From Oribacterium sinus (GTDB lineage: Bacteria; Bacillota; Clostridia; Lachnospirales; Lachnospiraceae): DNA of 64,000 bases. Made by a program: the position numbers and the translations under genes. The first letter of the stretch is position 1; each line of letters opens with the position of its first letter. Location of the stretch: assembly GCF_014202695.1 (NCBI RefSeq), contig NZ_JACHHH010000002.1:124001-188000 (forward strand), written 5' to 3'. This document shows positions 26,786 to 36,580 of the stretch, one piece after another. Below the pieces are notes generated by a model, which was given only the letters and a program-made list of their open reading frames with translations, searched no databases and was not told the origin of the DNA.

Positions 26786-28810
26786 ATGGAAAATACTAAG
26801 GACAAGATGTCTAACGAAAATATAGACAATCAAGATAGGGGAAAAGTACCCCAACGAGAAAAGAGAGGGCAGGGTTTTCAATTAGAGCATTGGCATATCA
26901 TTGCTTTGGGACTGATGCTTTATGATTCCCTTGCCCTCAGCTTTTCTTATTTGATTGCCCTTTGGCTACGTTATGATTTGCGCTACAGCACCATTGACAC
27001 GATATATATAGAACGTTGGAAAGCGTTTCTTCCCTTCTACATTCTAGGGTCACTGGCGGTTTTTTGGTTTTTAAAGCTTTATAAAAGCATCTGGCGCTTT
27101 GCCAGTTACTCCGAGCTCCTTCGAGTAAGTATGGCCACCGTCATTTGCTCCGTATTTCATATCATCGGCATCACGCTCTTGTGGGGAAGAATGCCCATTT
27201 CCTACTACGTCATCGGGGCGATTTTACAGTATCTGGCGGTACTGGGCATTCGCTTTTCCTATCGCTTTATCCTGCTTCTCCGAAAGGTCAATAACAAGAA
27301 AAGCCATCATCGGATTATGGTGATTGGGGCAGGAGCCGCAGGGCAAATGCTGATTCGTGATATTCAACGCTCCGGAGAAGTGGACGGGGCGGTAGTTTGT
27401 ATTATCGATGACAACAAAAACAAATGGGGAAGACTCATTGACAATATCCCCGTGGTGGGAGGAAGAGAAAGTATTTTGGAGGCGGTAGAAAAATTTGCCG
27501 TGGATAAAATCTTCTTAGCAATTCCTTCCGCTACGGTTTCTCAAAGAAGAGATATTCTGCAAATCTGTAACGAAACCACCTGTGAGCTGAAGAACCTTCC
27601 GGGAATGTACCAGTTGGTTACCGGACAGGTCAGTGCCAGTGCCATGCGGAAGGTTTCCGTGGAGGATTTACTGGGAAGAGATCCGATTAAGGTGGATCTT
27701 AGGGAAGTGTTCTCTTTTATTAACGGAAAAACGGTATTGGTTACCGGTGGGGGCGGCAGCATTGGTTCGGAGCTTTGCCGGCAGATTGCAGGCCACAGCC
27801 CTAAGAAACTGATTATCTTCGATATCTATGAGAACAATGCCTACAATATCCAATTAGAGTTACGGGAAAATTTTCCGGAGCTGGATTTACTGGTGTTGAT
27901 TGGCTCCGTACGAGACTCTCGGAGAATGTTCCAGATTTTTAAGGAGTACAGACCGGAAATCGTTTATCATGCGGCGGCTCATAAGCATGTGCCCTTGATG
28001 GAGGACAGCCCCTGTGAAAGCATTAAGAACAATGCCTTAGGAACTTACAAGACTGCCTATGCGGCTATGGTAAACGGTTGCAAGCGCTTTGTGCTGATTT
28101 CCACGGATAAGGCGGTGAATCCTGCCAATATCATGGGAGCAAGCAAACGACTTTGCGAAATGATTATCCAGGCTTTTGACAGCAAGATTAAGGCGGGACG
28201 GGTGCAGGATATTCCCCAGCTCTTCACCCATAAGGGAATGGAGAATGCGGACAAGGACGGCACGGGGGCAGTATTCCAGGATATTCAGACAGAATTTGTG
28301 GCAGTACGCTTCGGAAATGTATTGGGATCCAACGGATCCGTCATTCCCATCTTCAAAAAGCAAATCGAAAAGGGCGGGCCGGTCACGGTAACCCATCCGG
28401 ATATCATTCGTTACTTTATGACCATTCCGGAGGCGGTAAGCCTTGTGTTAGAGGCGGGAACCTTTGCCAAGGGAGGAGAAATCTTTGTCTTGGATATGGG
28501 AAGCCCGGTAAAGATTGACACCTTGGCCAGAAACCTGATTCGCCTTTCCGGATTTAAGCCGGATATCGATATCAAGGTACAATACAGCGGACTCCGCCCG
28601 GGAGAAAAGCTTTACGAAGAGAAGCTGATGGCGGAAGAGGGCTTGCAGAACACCGCCAACGAGCGTATTCATATCGGAAAGCCCCTAAGTTTCGATATTG
28701 ATGCCTTCCTTGGAAAGGTGGACGAGCTGATGGAAGCGGCCTATAAGAACAAGGATGATATCCGGGAAATGGTGAAGGATATTGTGGGGACTTATAAGCC
28801 GGCGGAATAA
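26786..28810 (+). CDS. CapD/FlaA1-like UDP-sugar 4,6-dehydratase (membrane form)
   Basis: The 674-residue polysaccharide-biosynthesis dehydratase has four N-terminal membrane helices (about 35-160). A first Rossmann domain follows (MVIGAGAAGQMLIRDI), then the catalytic SDR domain from about residue 312 (VTGGGGSIGSELCRQI). ISTDKAVNPANIMGASKR carries the catalytic region, followed by FGNVLGSNGSVIPIF. Relatives convert UDP-GlcNAc to the 4-keto-6-deoxy sugar, the first step to QuiNAc, FucNAc or bacillosamine. It opens the polysaccharide locus and still has core-genome base composition. Confidence 0.93.
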   Translation: MENTKDKMSNENIDNQDRGKVPQREKRGQGFQLEHWHIIALGLMLYDSLALSFSYLIALWLRYDLRYSTIDTIYIERWKAFLPFYILGSLAVFWFLKLYKSIWRFASYSELLRVSMATVICSVFHIIGITLLWGRMPISYYVIGAILQYLAVLGIRFSYRFILLLRKVNNKKSHHRIMVIGAGAAGQMLIRDIQRSGEVDGAVVCIIDDNKNKWGRLIDNIPVVGGRESILEAVEKFAVDKIFLAIPSATVSQRRDILQICNETTCELKNLPGMYQLVTGQVSASAMRKVSVEDLLGRDPIKVDLREVFSFINGKTVLVTGGGGSIGSELCRQIAGHSPKKLIIFDIYENNAYNIQLELRENFPELDLLVLIGSVRDSRRMFQIFKEYRPEIVYHAAAHKHVPLMEDSPCESIKNNALGTYKTAYAAMVNGCKRFVLISTDKAVNPANIMGASKRLCEMIIQAFDSKIKAGRVQDIPQLFTHKGMENADKDGTGAVFQDIQTEFVAVRFGNVLGSNGSVIPIFKKQIEKGGPVTVTHPDIIRYFMTIPEAVSLVLEAGTFAKGGEIFVLDMGSPVKIDTLARNLIRLSGFKPDIDIKVQYSGLRPGEKLYEEKLMAEEGLQNTANERIHIGKPLSFDIDAFLGKVDELMEAAYKNKDDIREMVKDIVGTYKPAE

Positions 28811-28969
28811 GGAAAAGTTTTAGGCAATACCTATGTTCTTGTGAAAAAAAGCAGAATGCTAAGTGGAATGCTAAGAAGAAATAAGTTTGTAGAATGAGAA
28901 GTTGGGAAATAGGAATCTAAAAAACAGGCTCAAAGCAATGGAGACTGTAAACAAGAGAGTGGAGGAGTT

Positions 28970-30913
28970 ATGCGGAACCATAAAGATAGCAATCAGAAAG
29001 CTTGGATAGCGCTTATTCTGGGAGGATGTCTGGCAGGCCTTACTCTCTTACTTTCCCTATGGAAAAAGAAGTCTTGTTCCTCAGAACTTTCCGGAAAAGA
29101 AAAGAAGCTTTGCTTAGAAAATAAAAAGGCTTCTATTTTCCAAAATAAGAAACGAGAAAATCAATCTTCCGAATACTGGAATCCCTTTGAGGGAAAGAAG
29201 GTTATTTTCGTGGAAAACCCTTTTGAAGCGGAAAATGCAGACGGGGTAAGAGGGCATCTGGAAGCGGTAGGAGACAGTGACTATATTCCTAATTTCTATA
29301 CAAGAGTTATTAAAAGGGGAGGAGATACCATCCTCTCCGCTTTTGCTTTGATTTTACTGTCTCCGGTTTTTCTTTTCCTCTCTGTTGCTATATTTTTGGA
29401 TGATCCGGGGCCCATCTTTTTCACCCAAAAGCGTCTAGGGAAGAACAAGCGATATTTTCCCCTGCATAAGTTCCGCAGCATGAAGATGTGCACTCCCCAT
29501 GACACCCCGACCCATATGTTGGAGAATCCGGAGCAGTATATTACTCGCATGGGTAAATTCCTTCGGGCTCATTCTTTAGACGAGCTTCCCCAGATTTGGG
29601 ATATTTTTGTAGGGAATATGTCTATCATCGGGCCAAGACCGGGTCTATGGAATCAGGATTTGCTTACCGCAGAGCGAGATAAATATAATGCCAACGATAT
29701 CCAGCCGGGACTTAGTGGCTGGGCGCAAATTAACGGCAGAGACTCCATAGAGATTCCGGATAAGGCTAAGCTGGACGGAGAATATGTGGAGAAAATCGGA
29801 TTTCTTATGGATCTGCGTTGTTTCTTCGGAACTATATTTTCCGTGCTACGAAAGGACGGCGTGGTAGAAGGGGGAACGGGACAGTTGAAGCAGGCAGGAC
29901 CTGTTGATAAGGGCAAAGACGGGTCAGAAGTAGAATGTGATTTGAAAGGTAAGCAAGATAAGCAAGCCATTCGTATTTTAATCACCGGCGCTCATTCCTA
30001 TGTAGGAGAACATGTCGAGCAATATTTAGAAGAGTATAATCAAAAGCTATTTCCCGATTATCCTGCATCAAGACGATATTTAATAGACACGATTAGTTTA
30101 TTTGGAGAAGAATGGAAAAAGATATATTTTTCTTCCTACGATGTGGTTTTTCATGTGGCAGGGATAGCGCATCAGGATGATGACACAAAGGGAGTAAAAA
30201 AAGTAGCTCATGGAAAAGACTCAAAGGATAAGGAAAATAGTCCGGAGGCAAAGTATTATGCAGTAAATCGTGATCTTGCGATTGCATGTGCAAAAAAAGC
30301 AAAAGCAGAAGGTGTTAAACAATTTATTTTTATGAGTTCCATGATTGTATATTCAGGGATAGAGCAAGATTGTATTACCTTAAAGACTCCGATGAAGGCT
30401 CAAAATTATTATGGAGATTCAAAGCTGCAGGCCGATTTGACTTTACAGGAAATGCAATCAGATCAATTCAATGTTGTTATTCTTCGTCCACCTATGATTT
30501 ATGGAGAGAGATGTAAGGGAAATTATCCGAAGATGGTCAAATTAGCCAAGATGCTACCATTTTTTCCGGTAGTAGGGAATAGGCGCTCAATGCTTTATAT
30601 TGGAAATTTGGCCGAGTTTATAAGACTCATGATTGAAAATAAGGAAAGAGGGATATTTTTCCCACAAAACAAAGAGTATGTTGATACAGGGGAGATGATT
30701 CGGGAAATTGCAAGAGTACATCACTGGACATGTTTCTCCGTACCGGGAACAAAAACACTTATTCATGCATTACAATTCGTGCCGGGAAAGATTGGTACTT
30801 TAGGGAAAAAGGCATTTTCTTCCAGATATTATCGAGAAGATTGTTCCCGGTATATAGAAGATTATCAAGTCTTTTCTTTTAAGGAGTCTATTCGAAGAAC
30901 AGAGGGAAGATAG
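28970..30913 (+). CDS. Fusion: initiating sugar-phosphate transferase + SDR epimerase/reductase
   Basis: The 647-residue protein has an N-terminal helix (13-30) and a bacterial sugar transferase domain (about 112-300: KRGGDTILSAFALILLSPVF, RLGKNKRYFPLHKFRSM, RAHSLDELPQIWDIFVGNMS, GPRPGL). That domain transfers a sugar-1-phosphate to undecaprenyl phosphate. A charged linker (about 300-332) leads to an SDR domain (334-630) with TGAHSYVG (339-346), MSS (455-457) and YxxxK (Y481/K485). These activities are normally encoded by two genes. Codon use shifts from core-like to AT-rich near the linker, so the fusion straddles the border of the variable region. Confidence 0.88.
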   Translation: MRNHKDSNQKAWIALILGGCLAGLTLLLSLWKKKSCSSELSGKEKKLCLENKKASIFQNKKRENQSSEYWNPFEGKKVIFVENPFEAENADGVRGHLEAVGDSDYIPNFYTRVIKRGGDTILSAFALILLSPVFLFLSVAIFLDDPGPIFFTQKRLGKNKRYFPLHKFRSMKMCTPHDTPTHMLENPEQYITRMGKFLRAHSLDELPQIWDIFVGNMSIIGPRPGLWNQDLLTAERDKYNANDIQPGLSGWAQINGRDSIEIPDKAKLDGEYVEKIGFLMDLRCFFGTIFSVLRKDGVVEGGTGQLKQAGPVDKGKDGSEVECDLKGKQDKQAIRILITGAHSYVGEHVEQYLEEYNQKLFPDYPASRRYLIDTISLFGEEWKKIYFSSYDVVFHVAGIAHQDDDTKGVKKVAHGKDSKDKENSPEAKYYAVNRDLAIACAKKAKAEGVKQFIFMSSMIVYSGIEQDCITLKTPMKAQNYYGDSKLQADLTLQEMQSDQFNVVILRPPMIYGERCKGNYPKMVKLAKMLPFFPVVGNRRSMLYIGNLAEFIRLMIENKERGIFFPQNKEYVDTGEMIREIARVHHWTCFSVPGTKTLIHALQFVPGKIGTLGKKAFSSRYYREDCSRYIEDYQVFSFKESIRRTEGR

Positions 30914-30917
30914 ATTT

Positions 30918-32054
30918 ATGGAAAAAAGAGTCTTAATATTAGCTTCTGTTGCATCAATGATAGGACAGTTTAATAGAGACAATATATCTCTTCTACAGGA
31001 AATGGGATATAAAATTGATGTTGCATGTAATTTTAAAAACGGAAGTACCTTTTCCGAGGAAAGTGCTAAACAGCTAAAAAAGGAGTTAATAGAACAAGGT
31101 GTAAGGTGTTTTCATGTAGATTTTTCTCGTTCTCCGGTTCAAATAGGAAAGCATGTTCAATGCTATCGTACAGTGAAACGACTGATGATTGAAAACCAAT
31201 ACCTATTTTGCCATTGTCACAGTCCAATTGGTGGAGCGATTGCAAGAATTGCCGGGCATGCAACAAAAACAAAAATAATTTATACAGCTCATGGATTTCA
31301 TTTTTTTAAGGGAGCAAGTATTTTAAACTGGGCTATTTATTATCCAATAGAGTTACTTTTGTCTTATTGGACCAACTGTCTTATTACCATTAATAAAGAA
31401 GACTATTACCGTGCAAAATATAAATTTCATGCAAAGAAAACAGTATATATTCCGGGAGTAGGAATAGATAGTAACAGATTCCAAAATTTAGGCATTTCCA
31501 GGGAACAGAAGAGGCAGGAGCTGGGACTTTCCAAGGAAAATATCTTTATCCTATCTGTTGGGGAATTAAATAAAAATAAGAATCATGAAGTTGTAGTGCG
31601 GGCCTTAGCCGGATTGAAGGGACAAAACATTGTCTATATGATTGCCGGCGAAGGCAATCAAAAAGAGCATTTAAGAACATTGGCAGAGGAAAATGGCGTT
31701 TCCCTCCGCTTACTTGGTTTCAGAGAGGATATCTGCTCTCTTTTGGAGGCTGCTGATGTATTTGCATTTCCATCTAAAAGAGAAGGACTTTCCGTTTCAG
31801 TGATGGAAGCCATGTTTATGAAAAAACCTGTAATTGCGTCCAAGATAAGAGGAAATACAGATTTGATTAAAGATGGTGAAAATGGTTTATTGGTATATCC
31901 AAATACGGCGAAAGCATGGGAGCAAGGCTTATATGAAATGCTGAATACTATGAATTCTTATCGTTTAGGAGAAAAAAAGAGATTGGAACCGTTAGAAAAG
32001 AATAGTATTCATGAAAAGATGATATGCATATACCAAAAAGTAAATAATAATTGA
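30918..32054 (+). CDS. Glycosyltransferase family 4
   Basis: The 378-residue GT-B transferase starts four bases after the fusion gene. The N-terminal half has HCHSPIGGAIARIAG and TAHGFHFFKG. The C-terminal half has LSVGELNKNKNHE and the EX7E nucleotide-sugar motif in KREGLSVSVMEAM. It resembles EpsD/CapM-type enzymes that add the second sugar of an undecaprenyl-linked repeat. It probably acts on the inner face of the membrane just after the initiating transferase. Confidence 0.9.
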   Translation: MEKRVLILASVASMIGQFNRDNISLLQEMGYKIDVACNFKNGSTFSEESAKQLKKELIEQGVRCFHVDFSRSPVQIGKHVQCYRTVKRLMIENQYLFCHCHSPIGGAIARIAGHATKTKIIYTAHGFHFFKGASILNWAIYYPIELLLSYWTNCLITINKEDYYRAKYKFHAKKTVYIPGVGIDSNRFQNLGISREQKRQELGLSKENIFILSVGELNKNKNHEVVVRALAGLKGQNIVYMIAGEGNQKEHLRTLAEENGVSLRLLGFREDICSLLEAADVFAFPSKREGLSVSVMEAMFMKKPVIASKIRGNTDLIKDGENGLLVYPNTAKAWEQGLYEMLNTMNSYRLGEKKRLEPLEKNSIHEKMICIYQKVNNN

Positions 32055-32133
32055 ATCACTTTCAAAATAGTGGAAGTAAAAAATGATTATGGTATTAGAT
32101 AATAGAGGTAACATGGAATTAAAAGGAGTAAAA

Positions 32134-33114
32134 ATGAAAGGTAATTATAAATTTGTCTTTATAGGGCTGGATTCTATAGAAAATAAATATTTATATGGAG
32201 GCTTTGATGACCATAGTTATTCCACTGCTATCTTTTTACCAAATTTCTGTAGGAAGGTAGCAAAGGCCTGGACAATATATGGGAATAATCAGTCTAAGAT
32301 AAAAAAAACAATATCCTTTTTATATTTTGATCGATTTATAAAGACTAAAATCAATAAATTGGGATGGAAAGTTGATGACAACATTATTTTTATTATTTAC
32401 AGTTGGGATTATGATAGCTATGGGCACGTATTAACACAATATTTAAGAAGTCGTTTTTCCAATGGCAAATTAGTTTGTTATTTTATTGACTTGATTAAAC
32501 GCCACAATTTGATAATAGAAGAAGTAAGAAAACAGTTTGACTTGTTGGTAACATTCGATGAAGTAGAAGCGGAAAAATATGGAATGTCATATTGCTTGGA
32601 ACCATTTTCAATGCATTTATTGAAAGAATTTCCAAGAAATAAGGAGTTTAAATGGGATATAACACTTGTTGCTTCTGCTAAAGATAGGTATGAACAAATT
32701 ATAAAAGCATTTGAGCTGTTTACTAGCAAGGGATTTATTTGTGACTTCCACATAACTCAAGTTCCTGAGAGGAAAAGAATATACTCAGACAAGATACATT
32801 ATGGGAGTTTAGCGTTTGAAGAAGTACTATCTCATGTAGTTCAATCTAGGTGTGTATTAGAATTGATACAAAATAATGCATATTCGCCCACAACTAGATT
32901 TTCAGAGGCAATGCTTTTAAATCGAAAATTACTTACAAATGCTCCATATTTTAAAGAAAAAAAAGATATATTCCCGAATGTTATATTTTTTGAAAATTTA
33001 GAAGAAATTCCTTTTGAACGAGTGGAAAATAAATTAAATAATATTAGTAAAAATTATGAAGATTTTTTTTCTGAAAAAACGATGATGGAAACTATTTTGA
33101 GCAATTTACCCTAG
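32134..33114 (+). CDS. Putative glycosyltransferase of unknown type
   Basis: I take the ATG at 32134 because AAAAGGAG precedes it; the open frame starts 17 codons earlier. The product is 326 residues. The C-terminal half resembles GT-B proteins (FEEVLSHVVQSRCVLELIQ, then TTRFSEAMLLNRKLLTNAPYF), but the N-terminal half is not recognisable to me. Very low GC and position in the locus suggest a transferase or modifier of the repeat unit. No specificity can be given. Confidence 0.55.
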   Translation: MKGNYKFVFIGLDSIENKYLYGGFDDHSYSTAIFLPNFCRKVAKAWTIYGNNQSKIKKTISFLYFDRFIKTKINKLGWKVDDNIIFIIYSWDYDSYGHVLTQYLRSRFSNGKLVCYFIDLIKRHNLIIEEVRKQFDLLVTFDEVEAEKYGMSYCLEPFSMHLLKEFPRNKEFKWDITLVASAKDRYEQIIKAFELFTSKGFICDFHITQVPERKRIYSDKIHYGSLAFEEVLSHVVQSRCVLELIQNNAYSPTTRFSEAMLLNRKLLTNAPYFKEKKDIFPNVIFFENLEEIPFERVENKLNNISKNYEDFFSEKTMMETILSNLP

Positions 33115-33148
33115 GGGGAAAAAAGTTATCTTTGGAGGAAATAGTGCA

Positions 33149-34393
33149 ATGAAAGTGTTATTAGGGATTGTACTAGTTGTTATATTAGTTAGTGGTATTA
33201 TTAGAGCAAAAAACACCGGGGATATTTTTAATCCTAAAATTATTTTTGCTTTTCCCATTTTTGTTTCATTTTGTGTGAATTTGGTGTTTTATGATTCAAA
33301 AATGTCTATTTCTGAAGATGCATATTTTATATATATGACGAGTGTAGCTTGTTTTTGCATTGGATTGTACTTAGGTGAGCATTTAAAGCTATTTAGAAGT
33401 GAGGCTGTAGGTTATTCATTAGATATAAAATATAATCGGAATTTATTTAGATTGTACTTTACTATCGCTATAATTGGGTTATTTTTTGCAGTTCAACACA
33501 TTATAAGAGGTGTGACATACAAAATATATGGTAATCATTATCTAGATAATTTGAGACATTATTCTACTTATGTACATATGGTAAGTGGGCTTGGAAAATA
33601 TGGTCCTGTATTTGCTAATATTATTATGTTGATGATGTCTTACAAGGTATTTATTTTAAATAATAGACGCAATAAAGATAAACTCTTACTATGTCTTAGT
33701 TATTTAATCTATTTTATTTATATGGCAATGGATTTATCGAGAACAGTAATATTATTTGCATTTTTGACTATTCTATTTATTTATTCAATAGGGATGCAAA
33801 AAAGGAAAAAATTTAATAATAGGCTTAAGATTATAACATGCATTGCTATAGTGATGCTGTTTCTATGTTTTGACTTTATTGCCAAGCAAACTAATCGAGC
33901 TATTGTTGCGAATGGAGATTCATGGTGGGTCTTTTATTTTGGAAGTCAGTTTTATGTGTTAGATTATATTATTCCATTTAAAGGGAGACTATATGGTATA
34001 AAAAGTCTAGGTATTATAGGAAGGGCTTTAGCAAAGGCTGGTTTGTTACCAAGTGGCGGAAGAGATGAATTGCAGGTGTTTTTAAATTCTATGGGATCTC
34101 CTGTGTCTTCATTTGTATCAGGTCCTTATCTTGACTTTGGAATTATTGGTTCGGTGCTGGTTATGATATTTTATGGCATATGTATTGGCTATATTTATAA
34201 GAGATATAGAAGATCTGGTGGCCTTTGGATTATTGCATATGCAACGTGCGTGTATCAATGTGTCCTAGCATTTTACGCATTTTGTTTTGGAGATAGTATG
34301 CAAATATATATATTTGTTTTATTATTTTTGATGTGTAATACTAAAATAAATGGATTTTCGTACATGACCTATACCTCCAAAAGTTCTATGTGA
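33149..34393 (+). CDS. Oligosaccharide repeat-unit polymerase (Wzy-like)
   Basis: The 414-residue integral membrane protein has about 10-12 hydrophobic helices and a large central outside loop (about 245-310, with WWVFYFGSQFYVLDYII and SGGRDELQVF). Sequence conservation in this class is low, so the call rests on topology and on Wzx and transferase genes in the same operon. It would join lipid-linked repeat units on the outer face of the membrane. Confidence 0.8.
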   Translation: MKVLLGIVLVVILVSGIIRAKNTGDIFNPKIIFAFPIFVSFCVNLVFYDSKMSISEDAYFIYMTSVACFCIGLYLGEHLKLFRSEAVGYSLDIKYNRNLFRLYFTIAIIGLFFAVQHIIRGVTYKIYGNHYLDNLRHYSTYVHMVSGLGKYGPVFANIIMLMMSYKVFILNNRRNKDKLLLCLSYLIYFIYMAMDLSRTVILFAFLTILFIYSIGMQKRKKFNNRLKIITCIAIVMLFLCFDFIAKQTNRAIVANGDSWWVFYFGSQFYVLDYIIPFKGRLYGIKSLGIIGRALAKAGLLPSGGRDELQVFLNSMGSPVSSFVSGPYLDFGIIGSVLVMIFYGICIGYIYKRYRRSGGLWIIAYATCVYQCVLAFYAFCFGDSMQIYIFVLLFLMCNTKINGFSYMTYTSKSSM

Positions 34394-34435
34394 GTTTTAG
34401 AGGGGAGTTTATTTCAAAATGAAAGGAAAATAAAG

Positions 34436-35566
34436 ATGATTAATGTGATGCAACCTACTCTTGGAAAGGAAGAACTAGATGCTATTAAATCTGTATTTGA
34501 TTCAAATTGGCTTGGAAAAGGAGAAATTGTCGCCAATTTTGAAAAAATGTATGCAGAACATCTTGGAACTTCGGTAAATCATGTATTATCAACAAATTGT
34601 TGTAGTGAGGGACTATTTAGTTCGATGTATCTTTGTGGAATTCAGCCAGGTGACGAAGTAATAGTACCAACTTTGAGTTTTGTTGGAGCGGGGAATGCGG
34701 TTTGTGTCAATGGTGCAAAATTGGTTCTTTGCGATGTTGATCCACGAACATTGAATGCTAGGGCAGAGGATATTGAAAAGGTAATAACTCCTAAGACCAA
34801 AGCAATACTGTTACTTCATTTTGGGGGTGTTCCATGTGATATGGATAAGATTATGCCTTTAGCTAAGGCATATGGGTTAAAAGTTATTGAGGATTGTGCT
34901 GCTGGGGTATGTTCTAAATACAGAGGCCATGCGCTGGGGACAGATGGAGATATGGCTATGTGGTCATTTGACGCAATGAAGATTTTAGTGTGCGGAGATG
35001 GAGCAATGCTGCATTTTAAGGATCCAGAAATGAGAGAAAAAGCAGACAAATGGCTTTATTTTGGTCTAGAATCTAAAAGTGGCTATGAAAATAGCGTTGC
35101 ACAAAAATGGTGGGAATTTGATATTTCATCTTATGGTCATAGAGCAATCATGAATAATATAACTGCTGCAATGGCTATAGAACAATTAAAAAAATTACCA
35201 TTATTTATGGAAAAAAGAGAAGCTGTACATAATGCATATAATGATGGACTTGGTGATTTAAATTGGCTAGATATACCGTTGCCTTTAGAAGAAGGGAGCC
35301 GTTCTTCTTTTTATTTTTATCATATTCAATTAAAAAATGGGAAACGAGATGAACTTGCAAGATACCTTCGAGAAAAAGGTATCTATACAACTTATAGATA
35401 TTTTCCTTTGCACAGGGTACCTTATTATGGAGTAGAGGGGACATTTCCTAATGCAGATTATGCGACGGATAATACTCTTTGTTTGCCTTTGCATCAGAGT
35501 TTAAAATCATCTGAGATGGAACAGATTATTGAAGAAATAAGGAAATTCGGTAAAATATATGGTTAA
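34436..35566 (+). CDS. DegT/DnrJ/EryC1-family sugar aminotransferase
   Basis: PLP enzyme of 376 residues that aminates a keto-sugar nucleotide. It shows PTLSFVGAGNAV, the PLP-phosphate/Asp region KVIEDCAAGV and the Schiff-base Lys in SFDAMKILVCGDGAM. It could act on the 4-keto product of the CapD-type dehydratase. A second, more distant DegT gene lies at 40.97 kb, so the polymer probably contains two different amino sugars. Its stop overlaps the next gene by eight bases. Confidence 0.9.
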   Translation: MINVMQPTLGKEELDAIKSVFDSNWLGKGEIVANFEKMYAEHLGTSVNHVLSTNCCSEGLFSSMYLCGIQPGDEVIVPTLSFVGAGNAVCVNGAKLVLCDVDPRTLNARAEDIEKVITPKTKAILLLHFGGVPCDMDKIMPLAKAYGLKVIEDCAAGVCSKYRGHALGTDGDMAMWSFDAMKILVCGDGAMLHFKDPEMREKADKWLYFGLESKSGYENSVAQKWWEFDISSYGHRAIMNNITAAMAIEQLKKLPLFMEKREAVHNAYNDGLGDLNWLDIPLPLEEGSRSSFYFYHIQLKNGKRDELARYLREKGIYTTYRYFPLHRVPYYGVEGTFPNADYATDNTLCLPLHQSLKSSEMEQIIEEIRKFGKIYG

Positions 35567-36539
35567 AGAAAGTGCTTATAAGAAAGATGCAAGAGTTGGG
35601 GATATGGGTGACGTATATGTGACCGTCTATGTGCTTTGTTATAACTCTGAAAAAACAATAACTGATACATTGGATAGCATTTATTCACAGACTTATAAAT
35701 ATATAGATTTGCTCATTAGTGATGATGCATCTACTGATGAATCCTTGGATATTATTAATGATTGGATTAAGCATTATTCTGAAAGATTTAGGACAGTCAG
35801 AGTGCTAAAAAATATCAAAAATGAAGGAATTAGTAAAACTTTTGATAGTTGTGTAAAAAGTTGCAATACTGAATGGCTGAAGGTAATTGCTGCAGACGAT
35901 ATTTTGATGCCTGAATGTATAAGCAAAAATATAAGATATGTAAAAGAACATTCTATTAATTCGCTTTTATATTCTCAAGATTTAGTTTTTGTTAAGGATA
36001 TCAAAACTGCTAAAAGGAGAGAAAAATATGAGCAAATGTATATAAAAAAATTAAGTACTTTGCCTCCAAAGCAGCAGTTCAGACATCTTCTGCATAGAGA
36101 GATTATGTTTGCCCCTACAACGTTTATAAATGCTGAAACCTATAAATTAATAGGAGGTATTTCGACAAAGGTCAAAAATATTGAGGATTCACCTTTAGCT
36201 TTGAGTTTTACTAATTCAGGATATTCTATAAACTTTATGGATGAAGATACTGTATATTATAGACAAGGTGAATCAGTTTCTAGAAGCTTAGGATATATTT
36301 ATAATAGAAATCATATCCAGCAAATTATGGTATTAAAACGAGAGTTAATATATCCTTTTATTTACTGGTATGATTTGCCATTTTGGTATGATGAGCTTAT
36401 TACAAATTTAAGGTATAAATTTGTTTTAGATATTTTAGGGAATAAAGACAGTTATATAAATCGTATAATAAACTATATACTGATGGGATTGACATTCTCC
36501 GGATGGAAGAAAATTTTTTTAAAATGGTTATATAGATAA
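35559..36539 (+). CDS. Glycosyltransferase family 2
   Basis: The 326-residue GT-A transferase has YVLCYNSEKTITDTLDSIYS at the start, the metal-binding acidic run ISDDASTDES and a second DDILMPECI. Hydrophobic residues dominate the C-terminus. The start at 35559 overlaps the previous stop; an internal ATG at 35604 is also possible. It adds one sugar of the repeat, specificity unknown. Confidence 0.87.
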   Translation: MVKESAYKKDARVGDMGDVYVTVYVLCYNSEKTITDTLDSIYSQTYKYIDLLISDDASTDESLDIINDWIKHYSERFRTVRVLKNIKNEGISKTFDSCVKSCNTEWLKVIAADDILMPECISKNIRYVKEHSINSLLYSQDLVFVKDIKTAKRREKYEQMYIKKLSTLPPKQQFRHLLHREIMFAPTTFINAETYKLIGGISTKVKNIEDSPLALSFTNSGYSINFMDEDTVYYRQGESVSRSLGYIYNRNHIQQIMVLKRELIYPFIYWYDLPFWYDELITNLRYKFVLDILGNKDSYINRIINYILMGLTFSGWKKIFLKWLYR

Positions 36540-36580
36540 AAAATGACTTATTACTTAATCTACAAGAAGAAGGAATTCAT

